Positions 42,874 to 52,006 of a stretch of DNA of 64,000 bases are shown piece after piece. Below the pieces are notes generated by a model, which saw only the letters and a program-made list of their open reading frames with translations, was not told the DNA's origin and ran no database searches. The stretch is from Hymenobacter sp. DG25B (GTDB taxonomy: Bacteria > Bacteroidota > Bacteroidia > Cytophagales > Hymenobacteraceae). Both the position numbers and the translations under genes were made by a program. The stretch's first letter is position 1; every line of letters begins with the position of its first letter. The stretch covers positions 3,720,001 to 3,784,000 of the forward strand of contig NZ_CP010054.1 in assembly GCF_000801315.1 (NCBI RefSeq), written 5' to 3'.

Positions 42874-44380
42874 GAGTGTAGCGAAAAAACTGGCTGGGCA
42901 AACGGCCGTGTATGGCATTAGTAGCATTGTAGGGCGGGTGCTGTCCTACCTGCTGGTGCCCATTTATACCAGCCGGTTTGCGGCCGCCGAGTACGGTATA
43001 GTAACGGCGCTGTATGCCTACGTTTCGTTTCTGAACGTGGTGTTCACCTACGGGATGGAAACGGCCTACTTCCGCTTCGCCAACCGCCCCGATACCGACC
43101 GGAAAGCGCTGTACAGCCAGGTACTCAGTCTGCTGCTGATTAGCAGCGTGGTGCTGAGCGGTCTGCTGGCCCTGCTGGCCACGCCGCTCATGAACCTGAT
43201 GCACCTGCCGCCCGGCCATGAGCGTTACGCCGTCTGGATTGCGCTGATTCTGGGCCTGGATGCCATGGCTGCCATTCCGTTTGCGCGCCTGCGCCTGGAA
43301 AACAAGGCCCGTAAGTTTGCCACCATCCGGCTGGTCAATATCCTGCTCACAGTAGGCCTGAACCTGTTTTTCCTGGTGCTGTGCCCCGATGTGCTGGCCG
43401 GCAAATACCTCCCTGGCCTACAGTCCATCCTCGCGCCGCTGTATGACCCCAGCATTGGCGTGGGCTACGTGTTCCTTTCTAACCTGGCGGCCAGCGCCCT
43501 CACGCTGCTCCTGCTGTGGCGTGAGCTGACGGACTTCCGCTTCCGCCTGGATTTGCCTGCACTCAAACCCATGCTGCGCTATGCCTACCCTCTCATGCTC
43601 ATGGGCCTGGCGGGCATGGTAAACGAAACCCTGGACCGGATTCTGCTGGGCTCCTGGCTACCCCAAGGCTTTTACCCGGGCAAGACCAACCTGGCGGCAG
43701 TGGGTATTTACGGGGCCTGCTACAAGCTCAGCATCTTCATGTCCCTGGTTATTCAGGCCTTCCGCTACGCGGCCGAGCCTTTCTTCTTTTCGCAAAGCAC
43801 CAACAAGAACTCTCCGGCCACTTTTGCCCTTATTCTGAAGTGGTTTACCATCTGCTGCGCGCTGATTTTCGTGCTCATCAGCGTGAATATTGAGGACTTC
43901 TCTCTGCTGTTCCTGCGCCGGCCGGAGTACCGCGAGGGTATTGTGGTGGTGCCGGTATTGCTGCTGGCCAACCTCTTTCTGGGCATGTACTACAACCTTT
44001 CGGTATGGTTTAAGCTCACCGATAAAACGTATTTCGGGACGTACATTGGTTTTGGCGGTGCTTTGCTTACCATTGCCCTTAACTTCCTGCTGATTCCGCT
44101 GCTGGGCTATATGGGTAGCGCCCTCACCACGCTGGCCTGTTATTTCTCCATGGCAGCCATTTGCTGGTGGCTGGGCAACCGGCATTTCCCGGTGCCTTAC
44201 CCTATTTTCCGCCTGGGGCTTTGGCTGGCGCTGGCCATTGGGCTGGTAGCCGTTTCCTGGTACACGCCGGTAGCAGGGTACTGGCTGCGCCACTTGTTCC
44301 ACCTGGTTTTGTGCGCGGCTTTTGCCGGGCTGGTGTACCTGGTGGAAATCCGGGGGCGGCGGGCCGCCCTGGTTTCGTAG
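42872..44380 (+). CDS. Polysaccharide/lipid flippase (Wzx-like, MATE fold)
   Basis: 502 residues with about fourteen membrane helices, starting at TTG. Family signs: LAGQTAVYGISSIVGRVLSY at the N-terminus, LVPIYTSRFAAAEYGIVTAL, and a second-half repeat beginning MLRYAYPLMLMGLAGMVNET. Members move lipid-linked oligosaccharides across the inner membrane for O-antigen or exopolysaccharide. No glycosyltransferases are adjacent, so the substrate is open. The ATG-less N-terminus forces a TTG (or GTG-less) start. It is followed by dut, whose promoter overlaps this stop. Confidence 0.9.
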   Translation: MSVAKKLAGQTAVYGISSIVGRVLSYLLVPIYTSRFAAAEYGIVTALYAYVSFLNVVFTYGMETAYFRFANRPDTDRKALYSQVLSLLLISSVVLSGLLALLATPLMNLMHLPPGHERYAVWIALILGLDAMAAIPFARLRLENKARKFATIRLVNILLTVGLNLFFLVLCPDVLAGKYLPGLQSILAPLYDPSIGVGYVFLSNLAASALTLLLLWRELTDFRFRLDLPALKPMLRYAYPLMLMGLAGMVNETLDRILLGSWLPQGFYPGKTNLAAVGIYGACYKLSIFMSLVIQAFRYAAEPFFFSQSTNKNSPATFALILKWFTICCALIFVLISVNIEDFSLLFLRRPEYREGIVVVPVLLLANLFLGMYYNLSVWFKLTDKTYFGTYIGFGGALLTIALNFLLIPLLGYMGSALTTLACYFSMAAICWWLGNRHFPVPYPIFRLGLWLALAIGLVAVSWYTPVAGYWLRHLFHLVLCAAFAGLVYLVEIRGRRAALVS

Positions 44381-44385
44381 CTTTG
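44378..44385 (+). promoter_or_regulatory. -7 box of dut, overlapping the upstream stop codon
   Basis: TAGCTTTG; its TAG is the flippase stop codon. The dut ATG is 44 bases further on. Confidence 0.55.
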
Positions 44386-44428
44386 TTTGGTGCCTGCGCA
44401 CAACTTCTCCGCGTTCTTCCCGTTTCCG

Positions 44429-44863
44429 ATGCAGATTCCCATCATCAACCGTTCTCATCATCCTTTGCCTGCTTACCAGACGGCCCACGCCGCCGGCCTC
44501 GACCTGCGCGCCAACCTGACGGAAAGCGTTACGCTGAAACCTTTGCAACGCGCCCTGATTTCCACGGGTCTTTTCCTGGAAATTCCGGTGGGCTATGAGG
44601 CCCAGATCCGGCCCCGCAGCGGGCTGGCCTACAAGCATGGCATCGGCATCGTAAACAGCCCCGGCACCATTGATGCCGATTACCGGGGCGAGCTGAAGGT
44701 GCTGCTGGTTAACCTTTCTGACCAGGAGTTTGTGGTGGAAGATGGGGAACGAATTGCGCAGCTCATCGTAGCCCGGCACGAAACTATTGTGTGGGAGCCG
44801 GTAGCAGAGCTAAGCGAAACGGGTCGGGGTGCGGGTGGCTACGGCAGTACCGGCGTCCACTAG
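44429..44863 (+). CDS. dut: dUTP diphosphatase
   Basis: 144 residues; hydrolyses dUTP to dUMP, keeping uracil out of DNA and feeding thymidylate synthesis. All five trimeric dUTPase motifs are present: [44 protein letters not shown] and the P-loop-like [11 protein letters not shown] at the C-terminus. ATG 44429 gives the family-like start MQIPIINRS. Confidence 0.97.
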   Translation: MQIPIINRSHHPLPAYQTAHAAGLDLRANLTESVTLKPLQRALISTGLFLEIPVGYEAQIRPRSGLAYKHGIGIVNSPGTIDADYRGELKVLLVNLSDQEFVVEDGERIAQLIVARHETIVWEPVAELSETGRGAGGYGSTGVH

Positions 44864-44923
44864 CCCTGGTTTTTATAGCTGATTTAACTACTTACACATC
44901 CATACCAAAACTGACCTTCTGAT

Positions 44924-45934
44924 ATGAGAATCATTGTCCCGATGGCCGGCATGGGCAAACGCATGCGCCCCCACACGCTTACTGTTCCCAAACCCCTGAT
45001 TCCGATTGCCGGCAAGCCGATTGTGCAACGCCTGGTAGAGGATATTGCTAAAGTATGCGGCGAGCAGGTAGAGGAAGTAGCCTTTATTGTGGGTCGTTTC
45101 GGGGCGGAAGTAGAGAAAAGCCTCGTGCAGATTGCCGAGTCAGTGGGCGCCAAAGGCTCCATCTACTATCAGGACGAGCCGCTGGGCACGGCCCACGCTA
45201 TTCTCTGCGCCAAAGAATCTCTGACCGGCCCGGTAGTAGTGGCTTTCGCCGATACGCTGTTTAAAGCAGATTTTACCCTGGATTCCTCCGTGCCCGGCAC
45301 CATCTGGGTGCAGCGCGTGGACGACCCCAAGCCGTTTGGCGTGGTGAAGCTGGACGAGCAGGGCCACATCACGGATTTCGTGGAGAAGCCTCAGGAGTTT
45401 GTTTCCGATCTGGCCATCATCGGCATTTACTACTTCCAGGACGGTGACTACCTGCGCGACGAGCTGCAGTACCTGCTGGATAACGACATCAAGGACAAAG
45501 GCGAGTACCAGCTCACTAATGCCCTGGAGAACATGAAAAACAAAGGCACCGTGTTCGTGCCCGGCCGCGTAACCGAGTGGCTGGACTGCGGCAACAAGGA
45601 TGCCACCGTATACACTAACCAGCGCTACCTGGAATACCTGCAGGAGCGCGGCGAAAACCTGGTTGCCTCCTCGGCCCAGCTCACCAACAGTGTGGTAATT
45701 CCGCCGGTGTATATCGGCGAAAATGCCATCATCAACAATTCCGTGGTGGGTCCGCACGTTTCCATCGGCAACAATACCGCCGTGCGCGACTCCGTGCTTT
45801 CCAACACCATCGTGCAGCAGTCGGCTACGGTACTGCACGCCAACGTGACCAACTCCATGATTGGCAACCACGCCACGGTAACGGGCAAGCCCGACGACCT
45901 GAGCCTGGGCGACTACAACGTGGTGCGCGTTTGA
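44924..45934 (+). CDS. Sugar nucleotidyltransferase
   Basis: 336 residues. N-terminal nucleotidyltransferase domain with the signature PMAGMGKRMRPHTLTVPKPL and the metal-binding FADTLF near residue 108; C-terminal left-handed beta-helix repeats (VVIPPVYIGENAIINNSVVG, VSIGNNTAVRDSVLSNTIV). Related to glucose-1-phosphate thymidylyltransferases and mannose-1-phosphate guanylyltransferases; the exact nucleotide and sugar are not decidable by eye. It could supply activated sugar for the polysaccharide moved by the neighbouring flippase. Confidence 0.9.
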   Translation: MRIIVPMAGMGKRMRPHTLTVPKPLIPIAGKPIVQRLVEDIAKVCGEQVEEVAFIVGRFGAEVEKSLVQIAESVGAKGSIYYQDEPLGTAHAILCAKESLTGPVVVAFADTLFKADFTLDSSVPGTIWVQRVDDPKPFGVVKLDEQGHITDFVEKPQEFVSDLAIIGIYYFQDGDYLRDELQYLLDNDIKDKGEYQLTNALENMKNKGTVFVPGRVTEWLDCGNKDATVYTNQRYLEYLQERGENLVASSAQLTNSVVIPPVYIGENAIINNSVVGPHVSIGNNTAVRDSVLSNTIVQQSATVLHANVTNSMIGNHATVTGKPDDLSLGDYNVVRV

Positions 45935-46023
45935 TAAAAGGCACTTTTCGGCCGCGGCGTTGTTCTGGCATTACCAGTGGCACGCCGCGGCCGATTATCT
46001 TGTTTGCTCCCCGTTTTCCGTTT

Positions 46024-47835
46024 ATGCCTCGTTCTTCCGCTTTTGTTGTTCTGCTACTTCTGGCATTAGGGCTGGGGGCTGGGCCGGTTATGGCACAGCA
46101 GCCCGCGGCCAAAACGGAGAAACCGGCCAAGCGCCAAAAGCTCACGCGCAAAGAAAAGCGCGAGCTGAAGCACCGCGCGGCCGTAGAGCAGGCCCGCCAG
46201 CAGGTGCACGAGCTGACGGAAAAAGAGCGGGAGCTCAGCGAGTCTTACTTTGTGGAGGGCGTGAAGTATGCCCTGCTGGAGGACTACACCAAGTCTCTGG
46301 AACGGCTGCTGGCCGCCTACCGCATCAACCCCAATAATGCCGCCATCAACTACAAGATTGCGGAAACCAACCTGCTGACCGGCAACCTGAAGGATGCCAC
46401 CAACTTTGCTACGGCAGCCCTGAAGCTGGACGGCAAGAACCCCTACTACTACCTGTTGCTGGCCCAGATTTACGCCTCCCAAAAGCAGTTTGATGAGGCA
46501 GCGCAGGTGTATACCTCCCTCATTAAGGACGTGCCCGACTCGGGCTACTACCTCTTTAACCTGGCCGACCTGTACCTGGCGCAAAACAAGCTGCCGGAAG
46601 CCCTGGCTACCCTGGAGCAGGCCGAAAAGCAGTTTGGCCCGCTGGATGAGGTATCCTTCAAGAAGCAGCAGATCTACCTGCGCCAGAACAACCTCGACAA
46701 AGCCCTGCAGGAAGGCGAGGCCCTGATTACGGCTAACCCTAACGAAGTGCGCTACGTGCTGGCCCAGGCCGAAATGTACGCCGCCAACAACCGCCTGCCC
46801 GATGCCATTCGGGTGGCCAACCAGGCGCTGGCGCAGGACCCCGACAACCCCCAGGCGCACATGATTCTGGCCGACGTATACCGCCAGCAGAACAACCCCG
46901 CGGAGTCGCAGGTACATTTAAAGCAGGCCTTCAGCAGCCCCGGCCTGGATATTGATCAGAAAGTCCGGATTCTGGTAGACTACATCAAGCAGCTGCCCAA
47001 CCCCGCGCTGGAAAAGCCCGCCCTGGAGCTGGCCGACCTTACTATGCGGGCTCACCCCAAAGAAGCCAAGGCGTTTGCCGTGGCCGGCGATATTCAGTCC
47101 ATCACGGAGCACAAGAAAGAGGCCCGCACTTCTTACCTGAAAGCCCTGAAGCTGGATAACTCCAAATTTCAGATCTGGCAGCAGGTGGTTTTAATTGACG
47201 CCGAGCTGAACCAGACGGATTCTCTGTTGGTGCATTCCAACCGCGCCCTGGAGCTGTTCCCCAACCAGGCCGTTTTCTGGTTTTATAACGGCACGGCGCA
47301 TCTGCTGAACAAAAGCGCCTCCAAGGGCGTGAAGGCCCTGGAATACGGCAAAAAGCTGGCCGCCGACAACCCCGAGCTGCAGGCACAGTTTGATATTCAG
47401 CTGGGCGATGCTTACCACGAGCTGAAGGACTACCCCAAGTCAGACGCGGCTTATGATGCGGCCTTGGTGTTTGACGCCAACAATGCTCAGGCGCTGAATA
47501 ACTACAGCTACTTCCTGTCGTTGCGCGGTGAGAAGCTGGACAAGGCCAAGGAAATGTCGGGCAAACTGGTGAAGCAGTTTCCCGACAATGGCACCTACCT
47601 GGACACGTATGCCTGGGTGCTGTACAAAATGAAAGACTATACCGGTGCCCGGCAGTACCTGGAGAAGGCGCTGAAGTCCTCCAAAGACGGCACCGTAACC
47701 GAACATTACGGCGACGTTCTGTTCCAGCTTGGCGATATTGCCGGCGCATATACGCAATGGCAGCAAGCCAAGCGCCTGGGCGGGGCCTCCAAACTCCTCG
47801 ACCGGAAGCTCAAAGACCGTAAATTGTATGAATAG
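46024..47835 (+). CDS. Secreted/periplasmic TPR-repeat protein
   Basis: 603 residues from the ATG at 46024, which gives signal peptide MPRSSAFVVLLLLALGLGAG ... AQ. A basic, charged helix (KRQKLTRKEKRELKHRAAVE) is followed by ten or more tetratricopeptide repeats, for example YFVEGVKYALLEDYTKSLER, YYLLLAQIYASQKQFDEAAQ and YYLFNLADLYLAQNKLPEAL, up to the C-terminus. TPRs act as protein-binding scaffolds. It overlaps the DUF4292 lipoprotein gene by eight bases, indicating coupled translation and a shared envelope role. Confidence 0.92.
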   Translation: MPRSSAFVVLLLLALGLGAGPVMAQQPAAKTEKPAKRQKLTRKEKRELKHRAAVEQARQQVHELTEKERELSESYFVEGVKYALLEDYTKSLERLLAAYRINPNNAAINYKIAETNLLTGNLKDATNFATAALKLDGKNPYYYLLLAQIYASQKQFDEAAQVYTSLIKDVPDSGYYLFNLADLYLAQNKLPEALATLEQAEKQFGPLDEVSFKKQQIYLRQNNLDKALQEGEALITANPNEVRYVLAQAEMYAANNRLPDAIRVANQALAQDPDNPQAHMILADVYRQQNNPAESQVHLKQAFSSPGLDIDQKVRILVDYIKQLPNPALEKPALELADLTMRAHPKEAKAFAVAGDIQSITEHKKEARTSYLKALKLDNSKFQIWQQVVLIDAELNQTDSLLVHSNRALELFPNQAVFWFYNGTAHLLNKSASKGVKALEYGKKLAADNPELQAQFDIQLGDAYHELKDYPKSDAAYDAALVFDANNAQALNNYSYFLSLRGEKLDKAKEMSGKLVKQFPDNGTYLDTYAWVLYKMKDYTGARQYLEKALKSSKDGTVTEHYGDVLFQLGDIAGAYTQWQQAKRLGGASKLLDRKLKDRKLYE

Positions 47836-48607
47836 ACGCTTCGCACCCTTGGTGCTTGGGCTGATTCTGATGCTGTTGGGTGCCTGCACCCGCAAAGCCG
47901 TACCTACCCGCCCGGCCGCCACGGAAGTGCCCAAAGTGGTGGATCTGGTACACGCCGATAACCTGGATTTCAAGTTTCTCTCGGCCAAGGGAAAAGCTCA
48001 GATTGAAACCAACGGCGAGAAAATGCCCAATGCTAACCTGTCCTTGCGCATGCGGAAAGACAGCATTATTTGGGTATCCGTCTCGGTGGTAGGTGTGGAA
48101 GTGCTGCGTGCTCACCTCACCCCCGATTCCGTGCAGATTCTGGATAAGCTGCACCGGGAGTACTACGCCGGTAACTTCGAGTATCTGCGGCAGCGCTTCA
48201 ACCTGCCCGTCACTTTCCAGCAGATTCAGGCCCTGGTGGTGGGCAACTACGTGCCTTCCTCTGATGTGAATACCCCGCCTACGGTAAGCACTGAGGGGCC
48301 GCTGCAGAAAGTGCAGTACCAGCAGTCCTCGCTGTTTGTGGAGCAGCTGATTGAGCAAACCCGGCAGCGGGTGCAGAAGCTGGCCGTAAAAGACCAGAAC
48401 AGCAAAACCAACTTCACGGTAGACTATTCCGATTTTAAGCCCCTGCTGCCCCAGCCGCAGCAGTTCGCCAATGCGCTGCTGGTCATGATTCAGCCACCCA
48501 ACGGCCCGGCCTCCACTGCTTCCATTAATTTCCGTAACATCGACGTGGATAAGGAGCGTCTATCGTTCCCGTTCTCGGTGCCCTCAGATTATGTGCGGAA
48601 AAAGTAG
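47828..48607 (+). CDS. DUF4292 lipoprotein
   Basis: 259 residues. Lipoprotein signal with LILMLLGAC (Cys near residue 19). The body (LDFKFLSAKGKAQIETNGEK, NANLSLRMRKDSIIWVSVSV, GVEVLRAHLTPDSVQILDKL) has the beta-sheet pattern of DUF4292, which resembles LolA/LolB-type lipoprotein carriers by layout; that link is an inference. It overlaps the TPR gene (8 bases) and the EnvC-like gene (17 bases), so the three are one translationally linked unit. Confidence 0.88.
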   Translation: MNRRFAPLVLGLILMLLGACTRKAVPTRPAATEVPKVVDLVHADNLDFKFLSAKGKAQIETNGEKMPNANLSLRMRKDSIIWVSVSVVGVEVLRAHLTPDSVQILDKLHREYYAGNFEYLRQRFNLPVTFQQIQALVVGNYVPSSDVNTPPTVSTEGPLQKVQYQQSSLFVEQLIEQTRQRVQKLAVKDQNSKTNFTVDYSDFKPLLPQPQQFANALLVMIQPPNGPASTASINFRNIDVDKERLSFPFSVPSDYVRKK

Positions 48608-49928
48608 GGCACGTTTTGCCATTTTACTGATGCTGGTGCTGCTGGCCTTCTCCGGCATGTCTCAGACGCGGCGCACCAGCCGTACGGGGCGCACCAAGGC
48701 CCAGCTGGAGCGCGAGAAGCGCAACGCCCTGCGCGATATTCGCGAGACCAGCCGTATTCTGCAGCAAACCCAGCAGCGCAAGGAAGCCACCATTGGCCAA
48801 CTGAACGCGCTGAAAGAGAAAATTGCGGGCCAGCAGAACGTCATCAATAATATTTCCAGCGAGCTGAAATACCTGGACTCCGACGTGCGCCAGACGGAAA
48901 CCCAGGTGCAGCAGACCCAGCATACCCTGCAGCAGCTAAAGGAGGAATATTCCCGGCTGATTTATGCCTCGGCCAAAACAGCTAACAGCTACAACCGCAT
49001 CATGTTCCTGTTCGCCTCGGAGTCGTTCAACCAGATGCTGCGGCGCCTGCAGTACGTGCGCCAGTACTCGGAGGTACGCAAGGCCCAGGCCGCCCAGATT
49101 ACCGACACCCAGGAAAAGCTGAACCGGCAGCTAACCGGGCTGCACGCCAAACGGCAGGAGAAATCGAGCCTGCTCTCTTCCCAGCTAACTGAAAACCGCA
49201 ACCTGCTGACCATTAAAACCCAGCAGGACCAGGTTGTCACGCAGCTCAGCCGCCAGGAGCAAACCCTGCGTCAGAAGCTGGCCACCCGCCAGAAAGCCGT
49301 GAGCCGCTTGGATAACCTGATTGCGCAGCGCGTGCGGGAGGAAATTGCCCGGGCTGCCCGCGCCGCGGCCGCCAAAGCAGCCGCGCGGGCAGCAGCGGCC
49401 AGCCGGGGCAATGCGCCGGTGCGCAGCCCCGGCAGCACGGCCCGTAACGCGCCGGCCGAGGCCGAGGTGGAACGCACGGACCGCGTAACGCTGACCCCCG
49501 AAACAGCGGTGCTCTCTTCTTCCTTTGCGGATAACCGGGGCCGTTTGCTCTGGCCCGTGGGCCGGGGCTTTATTGCCCAGCGCTTTGGGAAGCACCCGCA
49601 CCCCGTGTTAAAGCACGTGGTAGTAGAAAACCGGGGCGTAGATATTCAAACTAACTCCGGCGAGACGGTGCGCTCCGTGTTTGAGGGCAAAGTGCTGACG
49701 GTGGCCAGCATTGCGGGCATGAACAACATTGTCATGATTCAGCATGGGGAATACTTCACGGTGTATGCTAAGCTGCGCAGCGTGAGCGTGAGCGAGGGCC
49801 AGCATGTAGAGGCCCGGCAGGCCATTGGCACCGTGTACACGGACTCGGAGGGCACCAGTGAGGTACAATTCCAAGTATGGCGCAACAGCGCGAATCTGAA
49901 TCCGGAAAACTGGCTGGGCCGCAAATAA
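48591..49928 (+). CDS. EnvC-like protein with degenerate LytM (M23) domain
   Basis: 445 residues. Signal-like N-terminus (RFAILLMLVLLAFSGMSQ); long coiled coil at about 33-250; Ala-rich hinge (about 255-290); M23/LytM domain at about 320-445. The zinc ligands of active M23 enzymes are lost: the first His of HxGxD is replaced (ENRGVDI) and the HxH pair is VQFQ. Such degenerate domains, as in E. coli EnvC and NlpD, activate amidases instead of cutting murein. So this is probably a division- or envelope-related amidase activator, not a peptidase. Confidence 0.9.
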   Translation: MCGKSRARFAILLMLVLLAFSGMSQTRRTSRTGRTKAQLEREKRNALRDIRETSRILQQTQQRKEATIGQLNALKEKIAGQQNVINNISSELKYLDSDVRQTETQVQQTQHTLQQLKEEYSRLIYASAKTANSYNRIMFLFASESFNQMLRRLQYVRQYSEVRKAQAAQITDTQEKLNRQLTGLHAKRQEKSSLLSSQLTENRNLLTIKTQQDQVVTQLSRQEQTLRQKLATRQKAVSRLDNLIAQRVREEIARAARAAAAKAAARAAAASRGNAPVRSPGSTARNAPAEAEVERTDRVTLTPETAVLSSSFADNRGRLLWPVGRGFIAQRFGKHPHPVLKHVVVENRGVDIQTNSGETVRSVFEGKVLTVASIAGMNNIVMIQHGEYFTVYAKLRSVSVSEGQHVEARQAIGTVYTDSEGTSEVQFQVWRNSANLNPENWLGRK

Positions 49929-49956
49929 GGTACCCTGAAACCGGCCGGAAATAGCA

Positions 49957-49984
49957 CAAAAAAAACACCGTACAGCGCACGGTG
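49957..49984 (-). terminator. Terminator downstream of the LytTR gene
   Basis: On the minus strand CACCGT-GCGCTGT-ACGGTG is followed by T8. It is about 200 bases past the stop at 50188, implying a long 3' untranslated region. Confidence 0.8.
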
Positions 49985-50187
49985 CCTTTCTGAGCTATGA
50001 AAACAAACTTAGCTATCAGTCTATTCTCTACCGCTGGCGGCAGCGAGTGGCAGAGAATGCCCCCGATAACAGGCGAAAGATAGGAAAATTCCGTCGTTTA
50101 TAACAGCGGTTTTTCGTCGAATCTGTATTTTTTCTCGGTGTATTCCCTTATTTTACGATAAAGGACATTTCATAGTTTTGGGATTTA

Positions 50188-51135
50188 TCAAATAAGATTT
50201 AGGCGTCCCATAAGACCTGCCCGGTAAGACTGGCCAATGGGTATCTCCAGGCCTCCTTTCGGACCATCTATTATCACCGCATCAGCTTCGATAGAGTTAA
50301 TTTTATCCAGCTGCACAATGTACTTGCGGTGTACCCGCAGAAAGGTGCGCGTCGGTAGCTTGGACTCAATATCCTTCATGGTGGTATAAATCGTCAGGCG
50401 CTCAGTGATGGTGTGAATGTTCACGTAGTCGCCCAGCGCTTCGATGAAATTGATATCGGTGATTTTTACGCGCTGCAGCTTCTGCTCGTGCTTTACGAAA
50501 ATCTCATTGCGGCTGCTCATGTACAGAGCCTGCGCCGAGTCGTTGGCCATTTTCAACAGCCCTTCCAGCTTCTGCTTCTCCTGCTCCAGCAACAGCTGAG
50601 TGCGCCGCAGTTCCAAATGCATGGATACTTCCCGGGCCAGAATAGTGAGGGCCTCCCGTTGTTGAACAGAAAGGGCGTGTGGTTCAGTATGCAGTGTACA
50701 CAGCGTACCTAGTGGTATGCCTTCCGGCGTGAGCAGCGGCGCCCCAGCATAAAACCGGATGCTGGGCTCGTCGGTTACCAGGGGGTTGTTCTGAAACAGG
50801 GGGTCTTCGGTGGCATTATTCACTTCGTAAACGCCCTTTTCAGTGAACATGGCGTGTTGGCAGAACGCCATATTACGCGGCGTTTCCGGCGTGGCTTCCA
50901 GGCCCAGGTTAGATTTAAACCACTGCCGCTCGGCATCTACTAGCGAAACCAGTGAAATTGGCGTTCCGCAGATGATAGCAGCCAGCCGGGTTAAGGCATC
51001 CAGTGAAGGCTCGGGTGGCGTATCCAGCACCTGATAGCTATGCAGAGCCTCTAACCGCTCTTCTTCACTCACTACTTTCATGGTAGGAGCCGCTGGCAGA
51101 CCAGTTTCGGAGGCGGAAGCTTTGTAAGGAATCAT
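50188..51135 (-). CDS. GAF-LytTR transcription regulator
   Basis: 315 residues. Residues about 25-185 are a GAF domain (ALTRLAAIICGTPISLVSLV ... FYAGAPLLTPEGIPLGTLCT); about 185-215 form a linking helix (LLLEQEKQKLEGLLKMANDS); about 215-315 are a LytTR DNA-binding domain (INFIEALGDYVNIHTITERL ... TFLRVHRKYIVQLDKINSIE). There is no receiver or kinase domain, so a small ligand in the GAF pocket is the probable input. Divergent from tatA, with promoter boxes on both strands in the 276-base gap; self-regulation and control of the tatA unit are possible. Confidence 0.9.
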   Translation of the reverse strand: MIPYKASASETGLPAAPTMKVVSEEERLEALHSYQVLDTPPEPSLDALTRLAAIICGTPISLVSLVDAERQWFKSNLGLEATPETPRNMAFCQHAMFTEKGVYEVNNATEDPLFQNNPLVTDEPSIRFYAGAPLLTPEGIPLGTLCTLHTEPHALSVQQREALTILAREVSMHLELRRTQLLLEQEKQKLEGLLKMANDSAQALYMSSRNEIFVKHEQKLQRVKITDINFIEALGDYVNIHTITERLTIYTTMKDIESKLPTRTFLRVHRKYIVQLDKINSIEADAVIIDGPKGGLEIPIGQSYRAGLMGRLNLI

Positions 51136-51179
51136 AACAGGAAGTTCAACTGGCCCACTACTTTAGAGTAAGCTCTTAA

Positions 51180-51209
51180 CAAAAGTACTGGGTGAAGGTG
51201 GGATTTCAA
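51180..51209 (-). promoter_or_regulatory. Promoter of the GAF-LytTR gene
   Basis: On the minus strand TTG (51209-51207), 19-base spacer and TACTTTTG (51187-51180), with a leader of about 40 bases. Confidence 0.75.
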
Positions 51210-51331
51210 CCGTTGTAAACCCATAGGACTTGGTTTAATTGGCGAATACCTACGTAGTTACCGCACCATTCAGATTGTCAAAATGTGCACAGCAAGCCTG
51301 GCCATTCAATCTGCATTTGGAAATTATAGGG

Positions 51332-51339
51332 TACCTTTG
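51332..51339 (+). promoter_or_regulatory. -7 box of the tatA-gatA unit
   Basis: TACCTTTG, 73 bases before the tatA ATG; no well-spaced -33 element is evident. Confidence 0.6.
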
Positions 51340-51411
51340 CCAATCCTGTAGCTGCACGAAGTGCGTATACAAGATTTCAACTTCAAAACCGGCCCTCAAG
51401 GGCCTTGTGCC

Positions 51412-51636
51412 ATGACATTCGCCACACTTCTACTGGGTATCGGTAACTTCGGAGGCACTGAGCTTCTGCTTATCGGCCTGGCCATTATTCTGCTTTTTGG
51501 GGCTAAGCGTATTCCGGAGCTATTCCGGGGCATGGGCCAGGGTATCCGCGAGTTTAAGGATGCCTCCAAGGAGGAAAAGCCCGAGTACCGGGACGGTCCT
51601 TCCAACCCCAACAATCCTACGCAACCACGTCAGTAA
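51412..51636 (+). CDS. tatA: Twin-arginine translocase subunit TatA (copy 1)
   Basis: 74 residues. Short N-terminal stretch, one membrane helix (GGTELLLIGLAIILLFGAKR), the conserved hinge FGAKRIPELFRGMGQGIREF and a short charged tail. TatA oligomerises at TatBC to pass folded proteins across the inner membrane. The frame is open back to 51361, but the ATG at 51412 gives the family start. Ten bases separate it from a second tatA. Confidence 0.93.
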   Translation: MTFATLLLGIGNFGGTELLLIGLAIILLFGAKRIPELFRGMGQGIREFKDASKEEKPEYRDGPSNPNNPTQPRQ

Positions 51637-51645
51637 TTTTCTGTC

Positions 51646-51996
51646 ATGAATACTCCATTTCTTCTTTTTCTGGGTGACCTAGGCGGTGGTGAGCTGATGC
51701 TGATCATGGTGGTTATCCTGATCTTCTTTGGCGCCAACAAGATTCCGGAGCTGGCGCGGGGCCTGGGCAAAGGCATTCGGGAGTTCAAGGATGCTTCGCG
51801 GGAAATCCGCAGTGAGATTGAGAACTCCGGGCAGCCGCAGCAGCCGTACCAGCAGCAATTCAACCAGCAGTATGCCGCGCCGCAGCAGCCGGTGGCCCCT
51901 CCGGTGGCACCCACGCACGTAGCACCGCCCATGGATGGGGGCATTACCCCGCCTACGCCGGAAGAACAAACCCGCCTCGATCAACCGACCAACTGA
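51646..51996 (+). CDS. TatA/TatB-family protein (copy 2) with Gln/Pro-rich tail
   Basis: 116 residues. Membrane helix GGGELMLIMVVILIFFGANK, hinge FGANKIPELARGLGKGIREF, amphipathic helix (DASREIRSEIENSG), then a long Gln/Pro-rich tail (PQQPYQQQFNQQYAAPQQPV and onwards) missing in copy 1. Paralogue of the preceding gene. It may fill the TatB role, though no TatB-specific residue pattern is clear. No tatC occurs in the window. Ten bases before gatA. Confidence 0.9.
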   Translation: MNTPFLLFLGDLGGGELMLIMVVILIFFGANKIPELARGLGKGIREFKDASREIRSEIENSGQPQQPYQQQFNQQYAAPQQPVAPPVAPTHVAPPMDGGITPPTPEEQTRLDQPTN

Positions 51997-52006
51997 TTCT
52001 CTGACT

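Noticed and set aside
49500..49928. Active M23 metallopeptidase
   Set aside because: The metal-binding residues expected at HxGxD and HxH are Asn-Arg-Gly-Val-Asp and Val-Gln-Phe-Gln, so catalysis is unlikely.
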